A stretch of DNA of 64,000 nt from Phycisphaerales bacterium Planc_01 (lineage in GTDB: Bacteria; Planctomycetota; Phycisphaerae; Sedimentisphaerales; Anaerobacaceae), in contig LVBB01000006.1 in the NCBI GenBank assembly GCA_001603075.1, positions 18,888 through 82,887 on the forward strand. The letters run 5' to 3'. Shown piece after piece: positions 42,560 to 50,572 of this stretch (the first letter of the stretch is position 1; every line of letters begins with the position of its first letter). The notes beneath the pieces are model-generated. The model ran no database searches and was not told where the DNA came from. It was given only the letters and a program-made list of their open reading frames with translations. A program made the translations under genes and the position numbers.

Positions 42560-43786
42560 ATGATGCACCGAAGGAATATCGCACTCGTCCTTGTCGGTTC
42601 GCTTTTGCTGGTCGTTGCCACCGTTCGGGCGAAGGACGTTCCGGGCGTCGTCATCAACCACATTCCCGCGTCATCGCAGATCTACATCGGCTCGCCCGGC
42701 ATCGCCGTTCTGCCCAACGGGGACTACGTCGCCAAGCACGACCAGTTCGGCCCCCGTTCAACCGAGCACGGCCGGGCGATCACCGAGGTCTTTGGCTCTT
42801 CCGACTGTGGGGCCTCCTGGTCGCGCCGGGCCGTCGTACAGGACATGTACTGGGCCAGTGTGTTCACCCACGAGGGGGCCCTGTACCTTCTGGGTACCAG
42901 CAAGAACCACGGCGACGTGGTGATCCGCCGCTCGACGGATGCGGGCCGGACCTGGACCGAGTCCAAAGACAAGCGGTCGGGCCTGCTGATCGACGGCGGC
43001 AAGTACCACTGCGCCCCGGTGCCCGTGCTGCTGCACAACGGCAGGCTCTGGCGCGCAATGGAGGATGCGATGGGACAGGGCGGCTGGGGCCGGCACTTCA
43101 ACGCGTTTATGATGTCCGTCCCAGCAGACGCCGATTTGCTCGACGCCGAGAACTGGACCGTCAGCAATCGTATCGGCCGGGACCCTACATGGCTCGACAA
43201 CACGTTCGGCGGCTGGCTCGAAGGCAATGCCGTCGCGACGCCCGACGGGCGGATCGTCAACATTCTGCGCGTCGAAACCAAGCCCGACGGCGGAAAGGCA
43301 GCGGTCATTCAGATCAGCGCCGACGGCAAGACGGCCGTGTTCGGCCCCGAGTCCGGATTCATCGACTTCCCCGGCGGCGCCAAGAAGTTCACGATCCGCT
43401 TCGATCCGGCATCGAAGCTCTACTGGACGCTGTCCAATCCGGTCCTGCCCCAACACAGGGATCCCAATCCGGGACGCGTCCGCAACGCACTGGCCCTGAT
43501 GTCCAGCAAGGACCTGCGGCACTGGACCATCCGCTGCATCCTGCTGTACCATCCCGACATCGAGAGACACGGGTTCCAGTATGTCGATTGGCTTTTCGAG
43601 GGGGCCGACATCATCGCCGCCTCGCGGACCGCCTACGGCCAAGGCGCAGACGCCGCACACAACCAGCACGATGCCAACTACCTGACCTTCCACCGGTTCG
43701 AGGACTTCCGTGCGCTCACGATGGCCGACTCCGTACCGGGCGCCCGGCCGGGCGAAGCCGCCTGGCAACCGCCCGATGCGGATTAG
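42560..43786 (+). CDS. Secreted sialidase-like beta-propeller protein
   Basis: A 408-residue exported protein (signal peptide about 1-24, ATG 42560 behind AAAGGAGG). It has Asp-box-like repeats (SSDCGASWSRR, STDAGRTWTES) of the six-bladed sialidase propeller. The N-terminal GIAVLPNGDYVA and EGNAVATPDGRIVNILRVE also occur in 'exo-alpha-sialidase' annotated proteins of environmental bacteria. The usual catalytic Arg triad cannot be assigned by eye, so true sialidase activity is uncertain. It probably binds or cleaves a glycan outside the cytoplasm. Confidence 0.72.
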   Translation: MMHRRNIALVLVGSLLLVVATVRAKDVPGVVINHIPASSQIYIGSPGIAVLPNGDYVAKHDQFGPRSTEHGRAITEVFGSSDCGASWSRRAVVQDMYWASVFTHEGALYLLGTSKNHGDVVIRRSTDAGRTWTESKDKRSGLLIDGGKYHCAPVPVLLHNGRLWRAMEDAMGQGGWGRHFNAFMMSVPADADLLDAENWTVSNRIGRDPTWLDNTFGGWLEGNAVATPDGRIVNILRVETKPDGGKAAVIQISADGKTAVFGPESGFIDFPGGAKKFTIRFDPASKLYWTLSNPVLPQHRDPNPGRVRNALALMSSKDLRHWTIRCILLYHPDIERHGFQYVDWLFEGADIIAASRTAYGQGADAAHNQHDANYLTFHRFEDFRALTMADSVPGARPGEAAWQPPDAD

Positions 43787-43836
43787 TCGTCTATGCCAAT
43801 TGACCGAGAGTTCCGAGGCGGACGCTCTGTCGGCTC

Positions 43837-45444
43837 CTACCGGGCGCGTGTCGTTGCCGTTGGCGCCGCAGGCCACAGTCGGATGCGGTCGATGTACAGT
43901 GTATCACGGTCGTCATCCGGCTGGCCCGAGTCCATTCCATCCCCGACACCGATCGTCAAGGCTGAGACGGCCGTCAGATCGACACCGGCGCCGGTCAAGT
44001 CGGACAGAGAAATCTCCCATCTGCGCCACGGCTCCGACTGGACGGCGTAGGCGTACGGATGCATGACCGTCGCCTCGTTACCGGCGGCATCCGCAATCCT
44101 CACGTACATCGACTGCTCCAGATTGTCGCGTCTGCCACGGAAGCTGATCGAAAGCGTCGTCGCGTTGACGAGAGTCCAGTCCTGCGGCTGTTCGAATGCC
44201 CGCGTGGCCTCCGTGAAGAACGGCTCGTATTGATTCTGATACTCGAACCGCATCGCTTTGGCACCCTGATCTACCGTCGCGGTCTCCAAAAAGATGTAGC
44301 TGAAGTCCTCGCCGATGTTGTGCGTCCATGTCGCCGCGAGGGCGTCGCCGCCGGCGTAGAGTTCGAAATCGTCAACCGGAACGGAATCGCTCGTGGTGAA
44401 CTGCCAGGTATGGCCCGTCACAACCCCGCTGAGGCCGATCTGGTCCACACGCCATTCGTAGGTTTGGCCGGGCTGGAGTCTGCCGGGATCGTAGGTCGTG
44501 CCCTCCGGCGCAGGATCGACGGCCTGCATCTGGCCGGCGGCGCCAAACCACAACTGGCGCCCTGTGGCAAAGGCCGCTTCCACCCACTGGAGTTCCCCGA
44601 GCACAGAGACGTCGCCGGCGCCGTCGACCGGAGCGATCGCCACGGCCGCGGGACCATCGGAGACGGAAGAAACGTCATCAAACGTCGTGTAGAACCCCGC
44701 CGGTTCGGCGCGCTCGTTCTGGGCAAAGATGCCGCTGACACCCGTCTTGAACACCTCATCCCGCTTGTTCGCATCTTCCCATGGGTCGTTGCCGTTCGTG
44801 TCGACCAGGGTGTCCGTTTTGGCCACCAGCGGTCCGCCCTTGTATTCGTAGAGCCTGCCCGTGACGTATACCGGCCCGGCGCCGATGGCTTCGAGCTCGG
44901 CGTAGTAGCTCCGCGCGTTGCCGAGATGGGGAACGACGACGTCGAAATCCGTTCGCATGATATTCTGGAGATTCACGACCTTCTCGATGTCGATGACGAG
45001 GTTGGCCGGCCCGTTCTCCCAATTGATGTGCATCACATACCCGCTGGCCACCAGTCCCGGGGCCGGGGTGGCGGTGCCGTCACTCATAAAGTACGACATC
45101 CGAACTCCGAGGCCGTGGTGGTTGTGCGATGCGTCGCCGACCACGTTCACCACAGCCCCCATGCAGACGTCGGCGAAAACCTCGGTCGAGCCAAACCCGG
45201 CGCCGAACGCCGCTCCTCCTTTGGACACGGAACTCGTCTCACCCAGGACGAGATAGCTGTTACCATCGTCGCCGGGCAGAAGGGTTTGGGTATACGTACC
45301 GGCCACTTGGGGATAGGAAAGGAACTGCCACGTCCCCAGGCCAAACTGGCCTTCGTCAAACGTGTCAGCCCAGTTGGCATATCCCGCCTGCCCCAAGAAG
45401 AAAATCAGCATGGTGACCGCAATCGCTTTCTTTGGCGTGCTCAT
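43837..45444 (-). CDS. Secreted multi-domain beta-sandwich protein
   Basis: A 535-residue exported protein (signal about 1-23; ATG 45444 with GAGGAGA upstream). About 24-250 may be a laminin-G/concanavalin-like domain. About 255-350 resembles the fibronectin-III-like module of planctomycete surface proteins (APVDGAGDV...LQWVEA...YEWRVDQI...TWQFTT). About 355-525 is a CBM-like sandwich (VDDFELYAGGD ... DTLYIDRIRLWP). No catalytic motif. It likely binds glycans or acts as a surface protein. Converges on the sialidase-like gene. Confidence 0.7.
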   Translation of the reverse strand: MSTPKKAIAVTMLIFFLGQAGYANWADTFDEGQFGLGTWQFLSYPQVAGTYTQTLLPGDDGNSYLVLGETSSVSKGGAAFGAGFGSTEVFADVCMGAVVNVVGDASHNHHGLGVRMSYFMSDGTATPAPGLVASGYVMHINWENGPANLVIDIEKVVNLQNIMRTDFDVVVPHLGNARSYYAELEAIGAGPVYVTGRLYEYKGGPLVAKTDTLVDTNGNDPWEDANKRDEVFKTGVSGIFAQNERAEPAGFYTTFDDVSSVSDGPAAVAIAPVDGAGDVSVLGELQWVEAAFATGRQLWFGAAGQMQAVDPAPEGTTYDPGRLQPGQTYEWRVDQIGLSGVVTGHTWQFTTSDSVPVDDFELYAGGDALAATWTHNIGEDFSYIFLETATVDQGAKAMRFEYQNQYEPFFTEATRAFEQPQDWTLVNATTLSISFRGRRDNLEQSMYVRIADAAGNEATVMHPYAYAVQSEPWRRWEISLSDLTGAGVDLTAVSALTIGVGDGMDSGQPDDDRDTLYIDRIRLWPAAPTATTRAR

Positions 45445-45693
45445 GTCCTGTCTCCTCTTCCAAGATGCGTACCAGACACACAGAACAGCGGCCCCGCCGG
45501 CTGCTGGACTGCCAATCGTCGGAACGACACATCCAATCCTCCTTTTCCGCTCGCACGTGAAACTCCAGTTGCCATTATACCCGGAGGGGACTTCTCCGAC
45601 AAGGTGGAAAGGTGGTCTTTTCCGGCGAAATGGGTCTGTCCGCGCGAGGACATCAATCAGACGCTGTCCCGGGCCTTGCGGCCGGCAGGCTTG

Positions 45694-46359
45694 TCATTTG
45701 GCTTTGCTGTGAGATGAACGGTCAGGCTCCGGGGTCCGTTCGCCCGTCGATGGGGGGGGGGACTGCCCCTCGGCCTCGGGCCTTGGTCTTCGCATTCGCC
45801 TGCCGTCATTGGGATCGGTCCCTTCCGGTCGCGGTCCCCACGGTCGGCCTCCTCCGTCGGGCTCAAATCGATCAGGTCTTCGCGGCCAGTCGCCGCGCGG
45901 GCCGTCTCCGGGTCGTCCGGGCCCACCTGGACCTCGTCGCATCCCGCGGCGGAACTCCATATCGAGCCGGTCGGTCAGTCGTTGCCAATCCGCTCGCTGC
46001 TGCTCGGTCAGCACCGCACTGATCTGAGTCTTCATATCCTGGAGCACCCGCTCGATCTTGGGGCGCGCCTCCGCCCGCAATGCCTCCAATTGCTGGAAAT
46101 GGTCCCGCAAGAGGGTCTCGATCTGTTCCACCTGTTCATCGCTCAGGTTCAACTCCCCGCGAAACCGCATCAGCATCATGACGACGGCGTTATCGATGTC
46201 CGGCGGCCGGGGCTCGTTCGGCTTGACCACGAGCAGGGTCCCCGCTATGCCGAGGGTCATGCCGGCCACCAGGATCACGAGACCCGATATCGCCATGCGA
46301 CAGCGATGCATGCGACGCAGAGCCGCTGTCGGATTCACACTCGGATCGAGCTGTTCCAT
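45694..46359 (-). CDS. Membrane-anchored Spy/CpxP-like sensor (CnrX-like)
   Basis: A 221-residue protein with one transmembrane helix (about 22-45, ISGLVILVAGMTLGIAGTLLV) and a periplasmic helical hairpin domain. It shows the paired motif LNLSDEQVEQIETLL and VLTEQQRADWQRL, the LTxxQ signature of Spy/CpxP proteins. The C-terminal 80 residues are Gly-, Pro- and Arg-rich. Its ATG overlaps the stop of the anti-sigma gene. With the sigma and anti-sigma genes it resembles CnrX-type metal-sensing systems. Ten consecutive C (minus strand) near the 3' end encode Pro residues and may be unstable. Confidence 0.78.
   Translation of the reverse strand: MEQLDPSVNPTAALRRMHRCRMAISGLVILVAGMTLGIAGTLLVVKPNEPRPPDIDNAVVMMLMRFRGELNLSDEQVEQIETLLRDHFQQLEALRAEARPKIERVLQDMKTQISAVLTEQQRADWQRLTDRLDMEFRRGMRRGPGGPGRPGDGPRGDWPRRPDRFEPDGGGRPWGPRPEGTDPNDGRRMRRPRPEAEGQSPPPSTGERTPEPDRSSHSKAK
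45752..45761. repeat. Ten-base homopolymer (G on plus, C on minus)
   Basis: A run of ten G inside the coding region of the Spy-like sensor, within codons for QSPPPST. A one-base slip would shift the frame of the last 20 or so residues. This is the longest homopolymer I saw in any gene here. Confidence 0.8.
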
Positions 46360-46622
46360 CACATCGCCCAAGAAATACTGTTCACGATTTCCCGCAGCGG
46401 CCCCATACTGGCATTGTAGGCTGAAACAGCGACGACCGCCGCCGGAACGGCCACGGCCGAGGCCCCCGCCGCCAGCCACATCCAGAGATTCTCCGCCACC
46501 GTCAGAGGCTCAGACCGACCGCTGGTCAGCAGCGTCAGAACGTCCGGGGCCACGTTGACATGCGGGATCTCCTCGGCTCGCGCACGAGCGGCCAATAGCG
46601 TGAACTTCTCGTCCCAGTTCAT
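46359..46622 (-). CDS. Small anti-sigma factor-like membrane protein
   Basis: An 87-residue protein. A cytoplasmic N-terminal half (MNWDEKFTLLAARARAEEIP) precedes one transmembrane helix (LWMWLAAGASAVAVPAAVVAV) and a short periplasmic tail. Both its start and stop overlap the flanking genes (TGATG), so the three are strictly coupled. No zinc-binding HxxxCxxC motif is seen. The role as anti-sigma factor is inferred from position right after the ECF sigma gene and from topology. Confidence 0.65.
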   Translation of the reverse strand: MNWDEKFTLLAARARAEEIPHVNVAPDVLTLLTSGRSEPLTVAENLWMWLAAGASAVAVPAAVVAVSAYNASMGPLREIVNSISWAM

Positions 46623-47296
46623 CAGATCAACTCCATACCACTGCGTTCCACCAGCTTTTTCAACTTGTCTCGAGCCCGCAGGGCCTGAACCTTGACCATG
46701 GTCTTGGTCCAGCCCGTCCGACGCGCCGTCTCGGCCACATCGCACCCTTCGATATACCGCAGCATCAGGACCAGGCGATCTCGCGGCGGCAACAGTTCGA
46801 GCGTATGATGCAGCAGGCTCGCCGCCTGATCGGCATCCAGGCGTTCAACCGCCTCGCGGTCGTCGGCAATCTGGTCCCACTCGGCCAGGCTGAACGCCTC
46901 CGCCCCCTTCTGTCGGGCCTTTTCCTTCCAGAAACGATAGCCAACCCGTGTGGCGATGCGAGCCAGCCAATGGCTCAACGGCGCGTTGCCGCGAAACGTG
47001 TTCAGGCTCAGATAGGCCTCGACAAAGACATCCTGCACCAGTTCCTCATGCACGCTCCGATCCCGGCTGAAACGCCAGAGGATCTTCGCGACATGGGCCT
47101 GATGCCGTTCGATGAGGCGTCGATATGCGTCCGGGTCCCCCTGCCGTGTCAGGCGGATGTCTTCGTCGTCCGCCGTGTCCGGTTCGACGCCCGGCACTTC
47201 CGCTTCGAGCGGATCAGCCGCAGAACGCGACACCACGCCCGAAAAGACCACCGATCGTGTCGCCAAGCCCAGAATGGACCGGATCGCATCGTTCAT
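46622..47296 (-). CDS. ECF-type sigma factor
   Basis: A 224-residue extracytoplasmic-function sigma factor. Region 2 spans about 55-105 (YRRLIERHQAHVAKILWRFS, LVQDVFVEAYLSLNTFRG). Region 4 spans about 160-215 (LELLPPRDRLVLMLRYIEG, GWTKTMVKVQALRARDKL). The first 45 residues are an unusual acidic leader. No Shine-Dalgarno sequence precedes ATG 47296, but a TATTCT element lies seven bases upstream. It heads a three-gene operon with a membrane anti-sigma and a Spy-like periplasmic sensor. Confidence 0.88.
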   Translation of the reverse strand: MNDAIRSILGLATRSVVFSGVVSRSAADPLEAEVPGVEPDTADDEDIRLTRQGDPDAYRRLIERHQAHVAKILWRFSRDRSVHEELVQDVFVEAYLSLNTFRGNAPLSHWLARIATRVGYRFWKEKARQKGAEAFSLAEWDQIADDREAVERLDADQAASLLHHTLELLPPRDRLVLMLRYIEGCDVAETARRTGWTKTMVKVQALRARDKLKKLVERSGMELI

Positions 47297-47303
47297 ATGT
47301 GAA

Positions 47304-47333
47304 AGAATATGGGAACCTGCGGCTGCCCGGCAA
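47304..47333 (-). promoter_or_regulatory. Promoter of the ECF sigma operon
   Basis: On the minus strand TTGCCG (47333-47328) and TATTCT (47309-47304) are 18 bases apart, and the -10 ends seven bases before the ATG. A leaderless transcript is likely. It looks like a housekeeping promoter, not an ECF-type one. Confidence 0.45.
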
Positions 47334-47669
47334 GGCAATTCCAGACCCACAGCACCACAGACACCGCACGCCCAGAGCGCCCGGTCCCCCTGTCGCCATA
47401 CGCCGTCGTACCCGCAATGGCACCTGTCCATACCCACACACCGCTTTCAATGCCGGTTCCGTTCGGTCTGCCGGTCCCCAAAGGGCCTTCAACCGGACAG
47501 TGCGAGGCGAGCACAGAGTGGTTACACCCCTCGGCGAATATACCCGGACCATCCTCATTGTGCGGCGACTTGGCGATTCGGCCGGATACAGCCAGGCGGA
47601 CAGCCCCCGCACGGATGTCGCAGACTGTCTGCCAGGCCGGTGGCCCCTATGCGGCCCTGGATCCATCCG
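47334..47669. other. Intergenic stretch between fixJ and sigma genes
   Basis: The 336 bases between the FixJ stop and the sigma promoter show no recognisable gene, RNA or repeat. Open frames on both strands lack start signals and homology. Confidence 0.5.
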
Positions 47670-48305
47670 TCAATCGTCGATGTCGACGTCGGGCAATCCG
47701 GCCGGAGCGTTCATGTCGAACAGCCCCATCATCGCCGCTCGACGCAGCAGTTCGACGATGTTGTTGGCCCCCAGCTTGCGCATGACGTGGCTGCGATGCA
47801 CCTCGATCGTCCGGGCCGAACGATGCAGGGCCGAAGAGATCTCACGGTTGTTTTTGCCCTCCAGGATCAGTTGGAGGATTCGCATCTCGGTCTTGGTCAG
47901 GGCAGGACTGGCCTGCGAAATCGCAGGATGGTTCTGGGCCAGCAGTGTCCGGACGGCCTGAAGAAACACCTCCCGGTCGAGGGGTTTTTCGATGAAGTCG
48001 GACGCCCCCAGTTTCAGGGCCGTCACCGCCATGGGCACGTCGCCGAAACCGGTGACCACCAGCACGCGAAGCCAAGGCACCCTCTCTTTGGCCGCCTTCA
48101 ACAGTTCGATCCCGTCCTTCCCCGCCATCTTCACATCGGTGATGAGCAGATCGCACGGCGCCGAGTCCAGACATGCCAGGCAGTCATCGGCGCAACCGAA
48201 ACACGTAACGTTCACACCGGCGCGTTCCAGCGTCTTACGAACGGCCGTGCGCACCTGCGGCTCGTCATCCACGAAGAAGACACGATCCAGCGCTCTGTTC
48301 TCCAT
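47670..48305 (-). CDS. FixJ-family response regulator
   Basis: A 211-residue two-domain regulator. The receiver has Asp13, Asp14, phospho-acceptor Asp57 (LLITDVKM), Thr85 and Lys107 (IEKP), all intact. The LuxR-type helix-turn-helix follows (LTKTEMRILQLILEGKNN, RTIEVHRSHVMRKLGANN) at about 136-195. ATG 48305 has GGGAGGA upstream. It lies 24 bases after the FixL-like kinase and is almost surely its partner. It is the intact paralogue of the degenerate regulator at 9134. Confidence 0.92.
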   Translation of the reverse strand: MENRALDRVFFVDDEPQVRTAVRKTLERAGVNVTCFGCADDCLACLDSAPCDLLITDVKMAGKDGIELLKAAKERVPWLRVLVVTGFGDVPMAVTALKLGASDFIEKPLDREVFLQAVRTLLAQNHPAISQASPALTKTEMRILQLILEGKNNREISSALHRSARTIEVHRSHVMRKLGANNIVELLRRAAMMGLFDMNAPAGLPDVDIDD

Positions 48306-48329
48306 CGGCGGGTCCTCCCTATGGCGGCT

Positions 48330-50324
48330 CTACGACTCCTTGATCGGCAAGGACACGCGAAAGGTGGTGCCCCGGCCACGATCGCTGTCCACACATATTC
48401 TGCCACGCGCCCGAGAGACAATCTGCTGCGCGATGCACAGCCCCAGCCCTGTCCCCTGGCCCACGGGTTTCGTCGTGAAAAATGGTTCGAACACCTGCCC
48501 GAGATGCTCCGGTGCGATCCCAATGCAGTCATCGCAGAACTGCAACTCGATCCAGTCTCCGTTGCGGTGTCCTACCATCGTGAACTGATGTCTCTTGCGT
48601 CCGTCCGCCGCCTGGATGGCGTTCTGCGCCATCGCGAAGATCAACTGCTCCATGCCTTTTTCCGGCAGACACAGCGGCGGCAGTGTGTCGAGTCCCTTCG
48701 TCTCCAGGACGATGTTCGACTCCCGCGCGCTCTGGCGCAACAGGCTCATTACCTTGCCGGCGGCATCAGCGATGGAAATTCTCCCGACGGTCTTCTCCGA
48801 CGATCGACGAGCGAAATCGCGAAATCGTTCGGCGATCGCGGTGACGCAGGCCACCTCGCCGAGACCATCCTTCAGGTCCTCGACCACCCTCGGCGGGCAC
48901 CGCATGCCATCGAGATCATTCAGGGCGTTCTGAATGGACAGCCGGATCACCGTCAACGGCTGCGTCAGCTCGTGCGCCAGGGTCGCACTGAGCGTTCCCA
49001 GAGACGCCAGTTGTTCGGCCCGCATCATCCGCTCGCGGTACGCATCAAGCTCGTCCTGAGCCTTTTTGAGGTCGTGGATGTCTCTGGCGATGATGAGAGC
49101 GCCCGTGACGTTGCCTCCGTCATCGTGCAAGGGCTGGATTGTCGTGTTATACCATCGCATTTCACCCCCAACACAGGATAGACTCACCGTGCTGTGCCCT
49201 TCGCCGGTTCGGATCACGTTCCGGATGTCCGCCATCTGAAACTCCGCGACCTCGGGCGGAAACACCTCCCACATCGTCTTGCCGACAAAATCGGCCGGCT
49301 GACCACCGAGTTGCCTGGCGGCCGTGCTGTTCATGTAAAGGAACGTGCCACCTCCATCCACCGTCGCGATCGTCTCCCCGGCGCTCTCGACAAACGTGCG
49401 ATACCGTTCTTCGCTGGCCTTCAGTTCGCGTTCGAGGTGCTTGCGATTCGTGATATCCCAGGCAATGGCACGTCCTCCCACGATGCGCCCGTTGTCCATG
49501 ACGGGGCTTGCACGATACTCGACGTGAATCGGTCGGCCTTCGTAATCCGCCAGGACCATTTCCGACTGGACGCTATGCCCCCCCATGACATGCCCGAATT
49601 GGGACGCGACAGCTTCTCGATGTTCCGCTACGACGAGATCGGCGATGTGCCTTCCGATCACATCGTCGGGATCGAGTCCGAGCATCGTTCTGGCGGCACT
49701 ATTCACCGAAAGCAGCCTGCCGTCCAAATCGAAGGTGATGATGAGGTCCGCCACCGTTTCGACGATCTCTCGATATCGGCGTTCGCTCTGGATCAGGGCG
49801 TATTCGGCTTCCGTCAGGCCGGTGACCTGTCGTACCACAGCCCCAACATGCGAAGGCTCACCCGCGGCGTCTCGCAGCAGGACCAGATCGACCAGCACGG
49901 CAATCCGAGAGCCGTCTGGATTCAGTCCCAGGGTCTGCACCTCCCGTACCGCTCCTTCGGCCAACAGTTGCGGCATCACCTGCCTGTGGACCGTATAGAA
50001 CTGCTCGGTCTCCACCACCCCCGTCTCAGGAAAGCTCTTGCCAATGACCTCCTCGGCAGCCAGACCGGTATTTCGGAGAAACGCCTGGTTGACATAGCAG
50101 ATCTGACCGTCCAGGTCCGTCACGGAAACCGCGTCCGGCAGCGCATCGAGAAGCCTCTCGGCATATGATGATCGCGTCGTCGCCGTGCCATCGGACTGGT
50201 GGCATGTCTTTGCCGAGTGGTCACGACCGTCAGAAGAACCGGTGGCATCCATTGCGGCCAGACGCCGACGCAACTGCGCGATCTCAGTCAGAAGCTCGCT
50301 TTGCGTTTTGCCCACATCCGGCAT
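48330..50324 (-). CDS. FixL-like PAS sensor histidine kinase
   Basis: A 664-residue kinase with no transmembrane helix, so a cytoplasmic sensor. Three PAS domains lie at about 55-170, 178-297 and 305-420. The phospho-acceptor is His451 in TLAHELTQPLTVIRL, the FixL-type H box. The N box is around Asn568 and the ATPase G boxes are DDCIGIAP and GQGTGLGL at about 598-630. It starts at ATG 50324 behind GGAGAG. The PAS domains lack an obvious haem His motif that I could confirm, so the signal is unknown. It pairs with FixJ at 47670. Confidence 0.92.
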   Translation of the reverse strand: MPDVGKTQSELLTEIAQLRRRLAAMDATGSSDGRDHSAKTCHQSDGTATTRSSYAERLLDALPDAVSVTDLDGQICYVNQAFLRNTGLAAEEVIGKSFPETGVVETEQFYTVHRQVMPQLLAEGAVREVQTLGLNPDGSRIAVLVDLVLLRDAAGEPSHVGAVVRQVTGLTEAEYALIQSERRYREIVETVADLIITFDLDGRLLSVNSAARTMLGLDPDDVIGRHIADLVVAEHREAVASQFGHVMGGHSVQSEMVLADYEGRPIHVEYRASPVMDNGRIVGGRAIAWDITNRKHLERELKASEERYRTFVESAGETIATVDGGGTFLYMNSTAARQLGGQPADFVGKTMWEVFPPEVAEFQMADIRNVIRTGEGHSTVSLSCVGGEMRWYNTTIQPLHDDGGNVTGALIIARDIHDLKKAQDELDAYRERMMRAEQLASLGTLSATLAHELTQPLTVIRLSIQNALNDLDGMRCPPRVVEDLKDGLGEVACVTAIAERFRDFARRSSEKTVGRISIADAAGKVMSLLRQSARESNIVLETKGLDTLPPLCLPEKGMEQLIFAMAQNAIQAADGRKRHQFTMVGHRNGDWIELQFCDDCIGIAPEHLGQVFEPFFTTKPVGQGTGLGLCIAQQIVSRARGRICVDSDRGRGTTFRVSLPIKES

Positions 50325-50572
50325 TTTTCTCTCCAGTGCACTGCTACGCCCATCTCTTCCATCACACGCGAAGCGCGCGATGCAAGAGCCCCCCAGACCA
50401 GAGAACAAGAGCCTCAGACATTCTTATGGTATGCCGTTGCCCTGGGCAAAGCAAGCAAAAGTTGGAGAGTGGAAGTGGTTTGTTCCCAGGTGCGCCAGGC
50501 GCCCCGGGCCGTCTCGCTGCCCGGCGGCGTCTGCCTGGTTCGGAAGACGATCCCTCGCGGCTGGGCGTCCCG

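Noticed and set aside
47112..49181. 689-codon plus-strand frame across fixJ and the kinase
   Set aside because: It crosses two real genes on the other strand and an intergenic gap, with no protein signature.
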